From Gymnothorax reevesii (Eukaryota > Chordata > Actinopteri > Anguilliformes > Muraenidae): a stretch of DNA of 64,000 nucleotides. Positions 1 to 11,520 of the stretch are shown here, piece after piece; the first letter of the stretch is position 1, and each line of letters opens with the position of its first letter. A program made the translations under genes and the position numbers. The DNA lies in the NCBI GenBank assembly GCA_029721435.1, contig CM056583.1, positions 85,885,620 to 85,949,619 on the forward strand, written 5' to 3'. Under the pieces are notes generated by a model that saw only the letters and a program-made list of their open reading frames with translations, was not told where the DNA came from and did no database searches.

Positions 1-240
1 GTACTCAAGTACTGAGAAAGAAGTCAGTATGTTTTGTCTTCTTTAATTAATATCCCCTTTTTCATCAGCAGATTTGAGAATACTTGGACTGAGCCAAAGC
101 GTACTGTACACAAAGTGTTTTATGCTAACAAAAATGATATATTATTAATATATTACTGCAGCAGTAAATTTATCATTCTTTTACTAAGCTGTAAAGTACA
201 GCAAGCATTTGATTATTTTTTGTGAGTGTGTTTGTGCAAG

Positions 241-264
241 TGTGTGTGTGTGTGTGTGTGTGTG
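241..264. repeat. (TG)12 microsatellite
   Basis: An uninterrupted run of 12 TG units, preceded by imperfect TG-rich sequence from about 221. Confidence 0.97.
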
Positions 265-593
265 GCTCATATCTGAGAATTATGTACTGATAAGAAACCC
301 TCCTGTATACTAGTTGAACATGGATACTGGAGAAAAGTGTCTGTGCTTCTGCAAAATAGTGGCATTCTTGTTTCATTTCCTGAGTTAGAAGATACCAGTG
401 TCAAAAACCAGAAATTATTTCAAATATCAGGTTGGTTTAATGCAGCCAGAAATTGCTGTCACAAAAAAAGTATTACTGGAAGACTTCAAAAGATGCCAGT
501 TTGGCTGGAGTCAAGCTGGTAACTTGTAACAATAACCCAAAGTCAAGGATAAATGAAGAGGCTTATTCATTGAAGGAAATATACAACTCAAAA
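265..593. other. no recognisable feature
   Basis: Moderately AT-rich sequence between the TG repeat and the first transposon. Only short chance open frames are present. Confidence 0.5.
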
Positions 594-757
594 TTTGATA
601 GGGATCATAGGAATTTTTTGTGAAAGGACATGCAAATTTGGTAACTGCCACTGATGAGCAATATATTGGATAAATGACATGCAGTCAAACACAAAACACT
701 TTTGCATGTGCATTTAATGACATTAAATGAGCTTGCAGCCTCACATTTTGGCTTTGA
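594..757 (+). repeat. left terminal inverted repeat of the Tc1 element
   Basis: About 164 bp. Its reverse complement matches 1973-2139 with scattered differences, including blocks such as GCAAATTTGGTAACTGCCAC and GGATAAATGACATGCAGTC. Confidence 0.93.
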
Positions 758-854
758 CTAACACTTTAACATTTCAACTCAGACATGTGTGTTGCTTGTT
801 GGTGAAAATTTGGAAGATCCCAAATTTTTTGAATTACATTTAGCAATAACAATC

Positions 855-1891
855 TCTCCTCAACGTCTTAGACGTCGATTGATTTCAGAGCAAATGGGAA
901 GATGCATCGGAATGCTTGACTCTGGCTTCTCACAACGTCACGTTGCTAATGCACTTAACGTCCGCCAAAGCGTTGTGAACAGAGCGTGGAACTGGCATCA
1001 AACTTTTGGCACAGCAGCACACGGTCATGGGGGTGGTCGTCAGACATCGACTACACAATGACAAGACCACTTTCTCACACTTCAGGCACGACATCATCCT
1101 TTCTGGACAGCCACCACCCTACGAAATGACCTTCATAACGCCTCGGGGTCAGGATATCCACTCAGACGATATGGAATCATTTTCATACTGCCGGCCTCAA
1201 CTCAAGATTACCATATGTTCGAATCCCACTGACCGTGCGTCAAAGGCGTGACCGTTTGGATTGGGCTCACAATCATGTCACATGGACACACGACGATTAG
1301 GCTCCAGTTCTCTTTACTGATGAGTCCCAATATTGCTTGGACTTTACTGACTGGAGGCAACGGGTGTGGCGAAGACAATGTGAGCGATTTAATGATGCCT
1401 ACATCAACGAACACGACCGTCATGGTGGCGGATCAATTATGGCCTTGGGAGAAATAAGCAGGAATGGCAGATTGGACCTGCATGTTATGGGGAGAGGGAC
1501 AATGACAGGGGTACGGTACAGGGATGAGATCCTCAATGTGTACGTAAGACCATACGCTGGTGCTGTCGGCCCTGATTTCATCTTGATGGATGATAACGCC
1601 CGTCCCCATCGTGCTAGGGTGGTGAATCAATTCTTAGAGCAGGAGACAATTGTCCGCATAGACTTGCCCGCGCGTTCGCCAGACCTAAACCCTATCGAGC
1701 ATGTGTGGAACATGCTGCAGGTCACCATTTCCGGTCGTAGGGCACAACCCACAACTCTAGAAGAGCTCGGAAATGCCCTTGTTGAAGAATGGAACAACAT
1801 TCCAATTGCAAGCATCCGGGTTCTGATTGACAGTTTGACCCGACGTTGTCAAGCCGTCATTCAAGCTAAGGGAGGCCATACTCGTTATTGA
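855..1891 (+). pseudogene. Tc1-type transposase, DD34E, broken by two stops and one frameshift
   Basis: Cut-and-paste transposase of the Tc1 class. The N-terminal part (about 855-1060) has a helix-turn-helix with GFSQRHVANALNV. The catalytic half has FTDES (first Asp codon 1319-1321), MDDNARPHRARVV (second Asp 1592-1594) and SPDLNPIEHVW (Glu 1697-1699). The second Asp and the Glu are separated by exactly 34 residues, the Tc1 spacing. Three lesions are visible: a TGA at 1059-1061 that looks like CGA decay at a CpG, a one-base deletion near 1141-1148 in a G run, and a TAG at 1298-1300 where the family has Trp. From 1301 to the natural TGA after 1891 the frame is open. The true start is not clear. 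It is inactive as it stands, but all three catalytic acidic residues remain. Confidence 0.92.
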
Positions 1892-1972
1892 CATTAACTG
1901 TGGTAATGAAACATCAGACGAACCCTGTCTGTTTTCACTTTACATGTCAGAGGTGAAACCATGAAGTGTTTG

Positions 1973-2139
1973 TGAAAGCCAAAAGTGTGAGGCTGCACGG
2001 TCATTTCATGTCATTAAATGCACTTGCAAATGTGTTTTGTGTTTGACTGCATGTCATTTATCCAATATATTGTTCATCAGTGGCAGTTACCAAATTTGCA
2101 TGTCATTTCACAAAAAAATTCCTATGATCCCTATCAAAT
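1973..2139 (-). repeat. right terminal inverted repeat of the Tc1 element
   Basis: Partner of 594-757 in inverted orientation, ending CCCTATCAAAT. Both copies carry the same internal blocks in the same spacing. Confidence 0.93.
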
Positions 2140-2925
2140 GTATATGTTCATGCTGCAAAAGCTCCTTGGAAATGGTGGTCATTGACCCACTCACAAAAAC
2201 ATGGTCATTATTGTCACAGTCAATGCTGTGCACTAATGGAATTTCAATCAGAGGTTCAGAAGAGCTGCTTCTCAAGCAGTATAGTCAAGGTGGCAAGCAC
2301 TGAGGACTCAGTTTATGAAAAAACTAAATGTCAACCCAAGGCAGTTGTGCAGTTTGCTGCTTCAGTGCCACCATCATTGCAATTATTTCCATGTCTTCTG
2401 GACATGGGCTTCATATGATCGGATGCAATCAAGCCAAGTCTGTTTTTTAGCATGTCTGGATTTTATAGGCTTTTACCTTCAGCTGTGGACACATTTTTTG
2501 GAGCTATAATAATAATAATAACAATATAATCTTTTTACAGAAAATAAGGAACAATGAACCTTTATAAATGTAATTTAATAATTAATCCTAGTCTTCAAGT
2601 CATTATTTTGAGGACACAATTGTCAGTGAACACTGCTTTATTTCAGCACAATGATGACCCCTGCTGTTTAATTTCAGAGAAACAAGTGTAGATCTCAAGG
2701 TCACAAGTTCAATGGAACTGAAGTGGATCAACGGTCTCAGGAAATGTGGTTCATTGATGCATGAACTCAGATTACTAATTTATTTGCTCGTTATTTTGTC
2801 TGTGTATAACAAACAGACTGTACCGCGCCAATCATATAAACCAAAAATGATATGGAGATTAGACAGTTTCATTGAGAATCACTGTTTAGCTGAAACTTGG
2901 CGATCTTTACACACCGCATTGTTTA
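2140..2925. other. no gene; short AT-rich repeat
   Basis: Nothing recognised except a short TAA/ATA run at about 2506-2531. The small open frames here show no family motifs. Confidence 0.5.
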
Positions 2926-2929
2926 TACA

Positions 2930-3535
2930 TTCTTGTCATTGTCATTATTCCGTTGGTTGTGTTCAGTCATGTTTTGTTAATATTGTCTATGTATTTGAGT
3001 ATGTTTCATTCTTCTTTTTTATTTAACTTACTCTCCACTGTTTCCATATTCCCTCTCTTGCCCCCTTTGCACTGTTTCACGATCGTCTGTTTCCATATTC
3101 CCTCTCTTGCCCCCTTTGCACTGTTTCACGATCGTTTCCCATTAACCTCGTTTGTTGCCACTCCCTGTTCCATCTCCTGCCTGCCTCTTCACCTGCCCTG
3201 TGTCTCCCTGAGTTGTGCCCTGTGTATTTAAGCCTTCAGTTTGAATTTCCCTGTGTGAGTCTGTCCCTGTTCCAGCCGGTGTTTTATTTCCTTTCACTGA
3301 CTCCTGGTTTTCAGAGTTTTGTTGGCTAATGGTTTTTGAGTTTGAATTGTTCTTTGTGGCTTTTTGCCTTCAGCTTTTTGGATCCTTCGCCTGTTCTTTG
3401 ACCTTGCCTCTGCCAAGTGTTTCTGTGCTCCAGTTCATCCTCTGGTTTTGATTCAGGCTGATTGACCCTGATTGTTTGGTAATAAATTCTATTTTTGCCA
3501 TTTTAACACTCTCTGCACCGGATTCTATACAAATG
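2930..3535 (+). mobile_element. LTR-like segment, possible solo LTR of a Gypsy-type element
   Basis: T- and C-rich sequence with an LTR-like order of signals: a TATA-like TATTTAAGCC at about 3226, a T-rich stretch, an AATAAA at about 3481 and an end resembling fish Gypsy LTR tails (CTCTGCACCGG). No coding sequence is attached. ATTCT occurs just before 2934 and again at about 3521, but the interior would not end in CA, so the boundaries are unresolved. It could be another kind of retroelement 3' region. Confidence 0.45.
3038..3135. repeat. perfect 49-bp tandem duplication
   Basis: Two adjacent identical 49-bp copies (3038-3086 and 3087-3135), each starting CTGTTTCCATATTCC and ending TTTCACGATCGT. 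It sits inside the LTR-like segment. Identity of the copies points to a recent event or to an assembly artefact. Confidence 0.97.
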
Positions 3536-3683
3536 GCAAATGTTAAAACTATGAAACAGTTCCACTCAAAACTGTTTGATGTACCTGCTTAATGAATCCT
3601 GAGGTGTTTGACCAGTTTAATTAATCAGATTAATTTGAAGTTACTTAACACAGAATGGAACTGCTTCACATTTTACCCCTCAG

Positions 3684-4003
3684 GCCCGACTAAGGGGCAA
3701 AGGAGTATCGTTTTCATGTGTGATGTCCATCCATCTGTCTTTCCGTTTGTCCCGTAAATGTTTGTATTCTGCATGGTAACTTGGAATTACCTTCGTCATT
3801 CCACGGCATTTTTGCTCTGTTGCTTGGTCTTGTGTATTTACAGAAGCCTATCGAATTTGACGGCACTCGAAGGTCCAGTATGGCTTCCACAGCCGCCGTC
3901 TTGAATTTTGTATTCTGCAGGACAACTTGAAAACAGCTTTGTCAATTTATATTCATTCCAAACAATCCGGGAGCTGAGGGGTAACGCCTGCTTTGCGGCC
4001 CTA
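3684..4003 (+). repeat. probable non-coding dispersed repeat with hairpin start
   Basis: Starts with a possible stem-loop (GCCCGACTAAGGGGC), then a run resembling GTCCATCCATCTGTCTTTCCG, then a body with two copies of TTTGTATTCTGCA(T/G)G about 150 bp apart. The layout matches other repeats in this window (see 27640 and 58207). Boundaries are approximate. Confidence 0.35.
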
Positions 4004-4099
4004 TTTTTTGGGTAGTTTATGGTTACAATGGTGCAGTATTTCCCATACATTGCAGTATTTGAAAATAGTAAGAACTCCACCTCAATATTGGATATATCC

Positions 4100-6206
4100 G
4101 TCTATACTGTTTGAATTGCTTAGAAAGTTCTGAAAACCTACAGTATGTTCCATTTCCTCAATAGTAGAGTTGAGTAGGCCTACCCTAACTGCACTCAGTG
4201 GCGCAAAAAGTGGGTATAAAATATATGCAGTGCCGAAATTGGCTGCAAGCAGATGAGGATACAAGATTATGATATTGACAAGATTATAGAACTAAGAGTA
4301 GTGGAAGACGCGTGATTGAGTGCACAACAACGACACCTACCACCCGGTGATTGAAAAATGAAATGGAGAGTGTTGGGGGGCGCTGCCCCCCCCCCCCCCC
4401 CCCACAAAAAAGGGTTGCTGCGCCCTTGACTGCACTGTCCTGCTACAAGAAAGGCAAACGGTGGCCTACTGAGCAGATTGAGAACTCTGTGACAAACAGA
4501 CCTTTAATGAGAATAATTTTAAATATGTATGATTTTAATGGGCTTATATTTTTGATATTTGAAGAGAATGTTCGGTTGAATATTCTGTGATGCGCCAAGA
4601 ACATCATGCGAAATGTATTTGAATAAATGCCAGCACCTGCACATCATGACGTACCACAAAAAAACCCACCAAACGCCACTGCAATGTGCTGAGGCTACTC
4701 TGCAAAATATTACTCGCTGTTAATTCTCATTTCTGTGTGAATCAAAATATCCCATGGTTTTATTTTGCTGTCAACAAGGTTAAATTCAGCCACAATGTAA
4801 TGATTTCAGTATAATATTTCTCAACATACTCTTTAAAATGTAGAAAAGAAAAAAATCAGCCATATTTTGCTGCAACTCAATGAAACATTTTAGAATAAAT
4901 TCATGCTTTCTGCCTAATAAGCCAAGCGATAACTGATTGCATTGCAGTGAGATGGATGTTCACGAAGAATTTTCTTCCTGCAATATTTATGTTTTCAAAC
5001 TGAGTTTTAATCTTGTATAGTGGCATGGCGTGTCAGAACGAGAGGCCAGCACCCTGAGATAACAAATGGGAGCCTCTTCAATGTATCATATTCTTAACAT
5101 AGTTTATTTCTCACCATGAGCTGACAGGGCCATTCTTCACCATTCCCTATTATGCCAAGCTTGCTTTCAGAGTAAATTAGAGCATTTTCTGGGAAATATA
5201 ACCACTGCATATCATTGCAAATGGTTCATCTATTACGCAAAACCTTGGAATGACCTCAGAACACCAAATTACTGGTCCCATCATCTGCTAGCGATGCGCT
5301 AGTTCAATTTACCTTGGCAAAATCATTTATTTGGAACTGATATTACAGCAGGATTTCTAATCTTTTTTTTATTTTTCTTGCAGCGCAGTTGGTACGTATT
5401 TGACCATGTAAAGAGCTCCTTTCCATATTTTTTTGAATGCAGTAGCTCTGAACCTTATCCAGAAAGGGCCATTTTGGGTGTTCGGTTTTTTGCCAGTCAT
5501 GTATATCACACCTGATTTCACTAATAAACCCCTATGGAAGGGATTATAGACTCACAGATGCCCAAGGGCCTCGAAATACTGGTTTCCAACCTGCCTTTAC
5601 TTGGCAGTTGGGTGTTAAAACAGTCTGGCCAATCAGAAGCACTAATTTTTTGGTTACTAAGTTTATTACCTGGGAGAAAGGAAAAACAGGCCTGTGTTTG
5701 GACTCAAGGCCCAGATCTGTGGTGCTTTCGATTAGGCTAACTTACGTCTCCTCGTGTCCTCTCCCCTTCTGTGACCTGGAAATCATTTCCCTTCCACCAA
5801 TGTTGAAGGATTTTCCAATCCCTTAAATACCCTCGAGGAGGCATGGAGCAAGGAGAGAGGAGGCTTCTGGAGGCGCCTAAAGCAAGGAAGTACAGGTGTA
5901 TCCTACACGGAGGTCTTTTACCTGATGGTGTGATATTTTGATGCCGCACCTCCACATGACATTGCTTAATGGAACTAAGGATTTCTTATTTAGCATCTTT
6001 CAGGACCTCTGTCGTTGCGGCGCACCTCAGCTAAGACAAGACAAAGAGATGCAAGTGAAGGTAGAGAGGAGACACATTTGCACAATTAAAGGTACCCCTT
6101 GTGATCCCAGCCCCAGATTTCTTGAAAAATCAGATGTGTAACTGCAGTGCTAGAGTCAAAGTCTGAAACTGTACCAGTCATTCCTGGATATGGTTGCAAA
6201 CCCATG
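4100..6206. other. no gene recognised; poly-C tract inside
   Basis: Mostly unremarkable sequence with short open frames lacking recognisable motifs. A homopolymer C run lies at about 4386-4403, close to a GGGGGGCGCTG stretch. Confidence 0.45.
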
Positions 6207-6214
6207 GTCTAATG

Positions 6215-6419
6215 CAGGGATACACACTCTTTTCCAAAATGAGCCTGTGTGAGTGGAGGCTTTCATTCTAACCAACCAATCACACACCTGATTCTACCAA
6301 TCAACCCTTGATGCTTTTGCCATAGACCGTTGATTAACAGAATCAGGTGTGAAACTGTTTGGTTAGAATGAAAGCCTCCACTCACACTGGCTCATTTTGG
6401 AAAAGAGTGAGTTTCCCGG
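6215..6419. mobile_element. hAT-type miniature hairpin element (MITE) with 8-bp TSD
   Basis: A 205-bp near-palindrome. The left arm begins CAGGGATACACACTCTTTTC; the right arm mirrors it, both containing CCAAAATGAGCC and GAGTGGAGGCTTTCATTCTA (in inverse). It is flanked by perfect 8-bp direct repeats GTCTAATG (6207-6214 and 6420-6427). A CAGGG start and 8-bp duplications are hAT hallmarks. No coding capacity, so it would have been moved by a transposase supplied elsewhere. Confidence 0.9.
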
Positions 6420-6909
6420 GTCTAATGTATGTTTTGTGTCATTGTTTGCAGAATTTTACCGCATTACAAATGTATTTTCAAAGAGTTGCTTTTTTTGGTC
6501 ATCAAACTTCTGTGCTCTTTTAATGTCAAAATTCAATATGTCTTATTACAAAAAAGGGCGATTGACTCGTAAACTTGGATGAAAACCACTTGACAAATGT
6601 AACATCTGTTATTAGACATTTGTCCAGCAGATGTCAGTGTGTAATCAATAGCAATCACACTTTCCTTCACCCAAAGATGCAGTTTCACAGTACAGTAAAA
6701 TACAGGTGTTTGAATAGAAAAGGGAAAAGATACATTAATATTGGCAGCTTTGCTGCATACAAACAAAAGTGGTTATAATAGACTGCCGCTGTTTTTTTGT
6801 CCTCTTGACATTTAATTCAATATATTCGCAAAAATGTAGCTTTTAATTGACAGACTATGTCTTGGAGAAAAGAGCTTTTATCATCATGAAAAATTAATGT
6901 TCCAAAATA

Positions 6910-7480
6910 TACGTGCCCCAACTATTGGGTTGCTTTGCCAAGGTAACAGCTCTGACTATTCGATCATGTTTTAAGAGGTTTGAGGATACAAACCAAAGAA
7001 TCTGTCTCCATTCCTGCATGAAGATTCTCTTCAAGTCCTTCAAATTCCTTGGTCAAAGTATACAGATGCTCCCCTTCCGCTTGTTCCACAGGTTTTATTT
7101 TGGGTTTTCGGCAGAGGGCTGAGAGCGCCATATCATGACCTTGATTTTGCCTGTCAGGGAACCATTTTTGTTTGGATCTATATGCAGGTTTTGGACCATT
7201 ATCCTGTTGGAAAATCCAAGAAAGACCAATTAAAGATCTTGCGGCAGAGGCAGTCACGTTTATTTTATATCTGTCGGCGCTTCATGGAATTCATGATGCC
7301 ATAAATTACGGCAAGTTTGTTGGGGCCTCTGGAAGAAAACAGCCCCAAAACACTGAAGATCCACCACCATACTTAACACTGGGGATGTGCCTCTTAACAG
7401 AGTTTTTTTGCATGCAAAACCTGACTCTGCGGTTGATTGATAATTTAATGTCTATTTCAGTCTTTCTATCATTTTACCAC
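6910..7480 (-). pseudogene. decayed Tc1-type transposase fragment
   Basis: On the minus strand, degraded frames show the end of a Tc1 transposase. A segment equivalent to VKYGGGSSVFWGCF is at about 7325-7375, followed by a WIFQQDNGPK motif with the second catalytic Asp near 7190 and a damaged SPDLNPIE region near 7100. The spacing between Asp and Glu regions is lengthened, and there are several frame breaks. The N-terminal half and clear terminal repeats are missing. This is a dead 5'-truncated copy from a different Tc1 family than the one at 0.6 kb. Confidence 0.8.
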
Positions 7481-8700
7481 AGAACCCGCACCCGCTTTAA
7501 AATAAAAGATTAGTGGATGTTTTTGTTTTTTTTAGTTTTTTCTTAGTTCTGGCAACTGTCCCAATCATCAATATCCTAATTATTATGGTGAAATTAAAAA
7601 TTAAAATATGAACAGGAATACATTTCGATTATATTTTTCTTATCAGATTTAATGGGGGTGTCAAGGATTATTGCGCACATGTATTGTAATGTCACACCTC
7701 CAGCGCCATCAAAGACCAGCCCTGTGAGACCCGGCCCGCATTCCACACTCCACTTAATGAGTCGCCTCTGTTAGTCATTGTCTCTGTGTCATGACTTGCT
7801 CAATATAAACCAGACCTTCTCACTTGTTCAGTCTCATAAGTTGCGTAAGCCTTGTTAACCCATTGTCTAGTTCTACTCTTGTGTAGACATTATAGCCGTA
7901 TATATGCATATTTCTGAAAGCCCTTTAATAATACCGCTGTCCTATTGTACACAGTATGTACAATGCAGTATAATTTTTACATTAGGAATAACGTTTCCTG
8001 TTTGTTTTTGCTTACTAAAAGTGCTGAAACCTCTGTTATAGTTCAGCACATGATTGCAGTCGGATTTGGAGCCTCGTTTCCTTTTCGTTTTTGCTTCTAC
8101 CTTGTTGGCCTCTGAAAAAAGGCGTAATAAAGCCCATTTCATCTCTCATTCCCCACTTTCCATTTTTACACTGCTTTTTATTCAGTGCACTGAAAAAACC
8201 AATACATCACTTTCAGAGAAAAAAAATATATTTGAAAATCAGAATAGTTTTTATAGTTTATTTTCTTAAATCATTTTCTTTAAATTCAGGGTTTGCTGTT
8301 GGTATACTTCATTTAAAGAAAAATGACTAGAGTTTGATTTTAGTTTTCTTTTTATGCACTTATCAGAGATGTACTTAAAAAATGTCATACCACTTTGTAA
8401 TGTTGTTATACCTTCGTACAATATCATGACAGAGCACGGATTTTGGACTAGTTGGTGGTTACAGTAAGGATGGTCCTTTTCTGCTTTGGTCCGGAGCAAA
8501 TAGCATATATTTTTCTCAAGAGAAAGAAACATAACTATTGTTTCGTCTGACAATAATGCACATTGCACGTTTACACTGCATGACGGTCCATTGCAGACGC
8601 CTCCGAGCCCAGGGACGTTTTCAGCAGCATTTCTGGATGTAACTATGTAGCGTAGTACTTGACAAATGTTTGCTATAGTAACCATAAGCCCTTGTGGTTA
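7481..8700. other. no gene; possible LTR-like promoter stretch
   Basis: No coding segment recognised; a 139-codon minus-strand open frame at 8266-8685 has no motif I know. At 7658-7960 there is LTR-like sequence (GGGGGTGTCAAGG start, AATATAAACCAGA TATA-like box), but an end cannot be fixed. Confidence 0.35.
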
Positions 8701-8702
8701 TG

Positions 8703-9300
8703 CAGTGCTGTGAAAAGGTATTTGCCCCCTTCCCAATTTCTTCTATTTTTACTGAATTGTGTTATATTTAAATGTTTCAGGTCCTTCAGTTCATTTTAAT
8801 ATAAGACAAAGACAACAGGAGTAAATGAAAAATGCATCTTACAATTGATCATTTCATTTACTGAAGGTAAAGACTTATTCCAAAGCTGAATCACTCATTG
8901 GAAAAAAATAAATGCCCCAATCAACCTAATAATTGGTCGTGCCTCCCTTGGTGGCAACAACTGCAACCAAATGTTTATGATAGTAATGAAATCTTTTACA
9001 TTGCTGTAGAGGAAGTATGTCCCCCTCTTCTTCGCAGAAATTTTTTAATTCCTCATGCCACAGAAACTGGGGTTAAACACCGGCCTGATGGTCCACTAGG
9101 CTTGGAACAGGCTTACTACAAGCATAAACTGCCTGTTTATGGTCATGCCACAGCATTTTAATGGACTGGACCAAAGATTGCTCCAAAACCTTCATTTTGT
9201 TTCTTTTGAGCCATACTGAGGTGGACTTTATTGTGGGCTTTGAATCATTGTCCTGCGGCACAAACCAACTCCATTACTCCAAACTTTATTTGTGTTCTGT
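8703..9300 (-). pseudogene. decayed Tc1-type transposon, 3' half
   Basis: The terminus at 8703 reads CAGTGCTGTGAAAAGGTATT and continues TTGCCCCCTTCC, a terminal repeat type common in fish Tc1 elements. On the minus strand at 9073-9261, a transposase C-terminal region is visible: PQDNDSKPTIKSTS, KRNKMKVLE and MLWHDHKQAVYA. The SPDLNPIE stretch is damaged, so the catalytic Glu region is lost. The copy is cut off near 9300 and has no N-terminal half or second terminal repeat. Confidence 0.85.
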
Positions 9301-9415
9301 GCAAAGGCATTAATGAAATTTGCAACTTAAGCTCATCCGCACCCAAACACCATTTTTATAGTCATTAGAAAAATGTTCCCCTGTGGAAAACCTTCACAGC
9401 CAAAAAAAAGTTCCT

Positions 9416-9660
9416 TGCCAATGCTGGCTTACTCATTGCATAAAGGTCACTGCTGACCACAGACCATTTTCAGCTCCCTCATTGCATAATTTTCTGGCTC
9501 AAGCATAAGTTTTCTAGCTCAATTTTCTGGCTCAAGCTTTGCATAAGTTTCCAGCTCATGCTTGGATTTTGTTTTGCCCACACATCGCATAAATTTCCGG
9601 TTTACACAATTCATAAATTTTGTGGCTCACTGCTGAGCACATTCCATTTTCAGCTCACTC
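9416..9660 (-). repeat. inverted, decayed part of the 46-bp minisatellite
   Basis: Reads as the reverse complement of the 46-bp unit found downstream. TACTCATTGCATAAAGGTCA at about 9429 and CTGCTGACCACAGACCATT match the inverted consensus, followed by drifted fragments (TTTTCTGGCTCA, GCATAAGTTTC). The orientation flips at about 9655-9665. Confidence 0.8.
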
Positions 9661-9773
9661 ACAGCAGTGACCTTTATGCAATGAGTGAGCCAGCAATGAC
9701 TTGTAGTGAGCAGGGACCAATATGAAATGAGTGAGCCAGCAATGCCTTGCAGAAAGCAGTGATCTATATGCAA
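9661..9773 (+). repeat. 46-bp minisatellite, left part
   Basis: About two and a half direct units (TGAGCCAGCAATG...ATGCAATGAG) running straight into the left end of the Harbinger element. The array resumes at 12422. Confidence 0.92.
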
Positions 9774-10183
9774 TCAGGGGTCTATTCTCCCATTAGCGCG
9801 TAAGTCTTTTTTTACGCGCTTCGAGTTAAGCGCTTTTGAGTTACGCGTATCCTCCCCTACTCGCTTCGATCACGCCCACAGCGCTTAACTTCAGAATGTA
9901 GGCGGCCTTATGAAAGAGGTGTGACTGATCCAAAAGAGAGGCAGACTCTGTACAAAGCTCATTGATTATGGCTATCAGGAAAACATGGAAAAAGGATTTT
10001 CTGATTAACAATAAAAACGCATTTGTGGTCCATGGAAAACGCAATCCAGACTTTAAATTTGAATATTGTCGGCCTGCTGATAAAACCTCGTATCTCGAAA
10101 CTGATAAGAAACGAAAACTCGTATGTCCACTATTCTTACATGCAAAATGAAACATTTTTATTTTAAACTATATTTATCCATTT

Positions 10184-10231
10184 ATATTATTATTATTATT
10201 ATTATTATTTTATTTTATTTTACATTTATTT
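10184..10231. repeat. (ATT)n and (TTTTA)n microsatellite
   Basis: About nine ATT units followed by TTTTA-type repeats, inside the Harbinger element. Confidence 0.9.
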
Positions 10232-10335
10232 TTTATTTTCCTGTGAAGTTTGTCATTGTGAAGATACGAGGTTTTATACGCCGCTGTAATAGTAGGCCGT
10301 ACCAATTACAAGACGTAATTCAGACATCTCTTTAT

Positions 10336-10430
10336 TTATCCCCCGCCGTGCGATTCGCGCGAAGCGGGGGATATAGCATTGGGCTCCGTCCGTACGGACA
10401 CATAAAATTGCGGCAGCGGGGGATATGTTT
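10336..10430 (+). repeat. hairpin head of a TATCCCCCGC-type repeat nested in the Harbinger
   Basis: TATCCCCCGC and GCGGGGGATA form a strong stem (10337-10373) with a GC-rich loop, followed by GGGCTCCGTCCGTACGGAC and a second GCGGGGGATA. The head resembles the ends of the element at 27640-28258. The internal repeated body is absent here. Confidence 0.65.
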
Positions 10431-11179
10431 GAAACAAACACTTGTTATTTCTTACTCTAGCCACCATGACATTAAAGCTATGCATACAAACAAATTGCCG
10501 CGATAATGAATTAATAAATAAAGAATTTAGCGCTTCTCAATCAGCGCAATCAGATCATTGAAAATGTGCCCCTCCTACACCAGCCTGTTTGTTCCGTGGA
10601 AGACAGGGAAGAAGACAAAGGGAACATTCTAGTGACACGAAGACAATCAAAGACAGTTTATATGATCTCATTTAGAAATTGCGCACTTGAAAACTACTCC
10701 GATGTCAGGTTGGCAACTAAAGGACATGGAAACGCTTTAACAAGGATTCTTTCCCCGCCCTGAAACCGCCTCAGTAAAGACGGAATTCCATATCCATAGC
10801 CTATTATCCTATTTGATTTGAGCGACACATTCACTTGAACTTGTGCCTAATACTTTATTACAATCAATTATCCCATTTACTGATAATGATTCTTCCCATG
10901 TCAGCTATTCTTTAAAGGCAAAAATTGATTAAAAAATGGATAGTGCTTTGGTATTTGCCAGGGTAGGGCTCAATCTAGAGTAGCCTATTTAATAATATCT
11001 TTATTCACACATTAAATTACACAGTATTACCAATGGTAAAAAATTACTAGGACTCGAGTTAGTTTATACAGATATCCTCAATTAGAAAATCAATCCCCTC
11101 ACTCGTGAGAATATCACAACTTTTTAGATTATCACGAACATACAGGGCAGTCGCATTTGTTAATAGAACATTGAAGACA

Positions 11180-11520
11180 ATGATGACGACGTCGAGCCAA
11201 AGCCGAAAACCAAATTTCACAGATGTTGGTGTTGTATGGCAAGCCAGCAATAAAGGCTGATCCTAGGAATTAAGCTGCGAATCGTTCTGGATGTGGCGTC
11301 GGTGGGGAGATGTAAGCGCAGTATCCCCGATTTAAAGCATAAATGGAGAGATCTGCGGGGCGCTGTAAAAGCCAGGTTCTCTGCACACCGGAGAACTGTA
11401 CACGCAACAGGTGGTGGGCAACCATCATCCCCTGTGCATTTCACTGCACAGGAGGAGGGGATGGCATCCACTCTTTCTGTAGTGGAAGTGCATGGAGAAG
11501 AACTTGAAGCGCCAACGAAC
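11180..11520 (+). pseudogene. Harbinger Myb/SANT-like DNA-binding protein, internally deleted
   Basis: In PIF/Harbinger elements this second gene encodes a DNA-binding partner that brings the transposase to the transposon ends. An ATG at 11180 begins a frame containing RKPNFTD, typical of the N-terminus. That frame then loses the central helices and hits stops near 11245. The third helix region resumes at 11293 with KRSIPDLKHKWRDLRG, then AVKARFSAHRRTVHATGGG, the pattern seen in Myb/SANT-like proteins such as NAIF1 relatives. The part coding for roughly 40 residues of the DNA-binding domain is missing. The frame then runs into the deletion junction with the opposite gene at about 11505-11520. 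Confidence 0.75.

Larger units (their letters stand above)
594..2139 (+). mobile_element. Tc1-type DNA transposon with long inverted repeats, nearly complete
   Basis: About 1.55 kb bounded by inverted repeats of roughly 165 bp. Both ends read ATTTGATAGGGATCATAGG inward with few mismatches. Inside is one plus-strand transposase reading frame of the IS630/Tc1/mariner type, broken by a few lesions. The size and layout (single gene, long terminal repeats) fit Tc1 elements. Long inverted repeats of the IR/DR kind are known for fish Tc1 elements. The exact TA target duplication is not resolved: the right end is followed by GTA, while the left end has a few extra bases before the nearest TA. The arms still match well, so the copy is probably fairly young. 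Confidence 0.9.

Noticed and set aside
8266..8685. 139-codon open frame on minus as a possible gene
   Set aside because: No recognisable domain, no clear splice or promoter signals, and an amino-acid make-up like that of random sequence.
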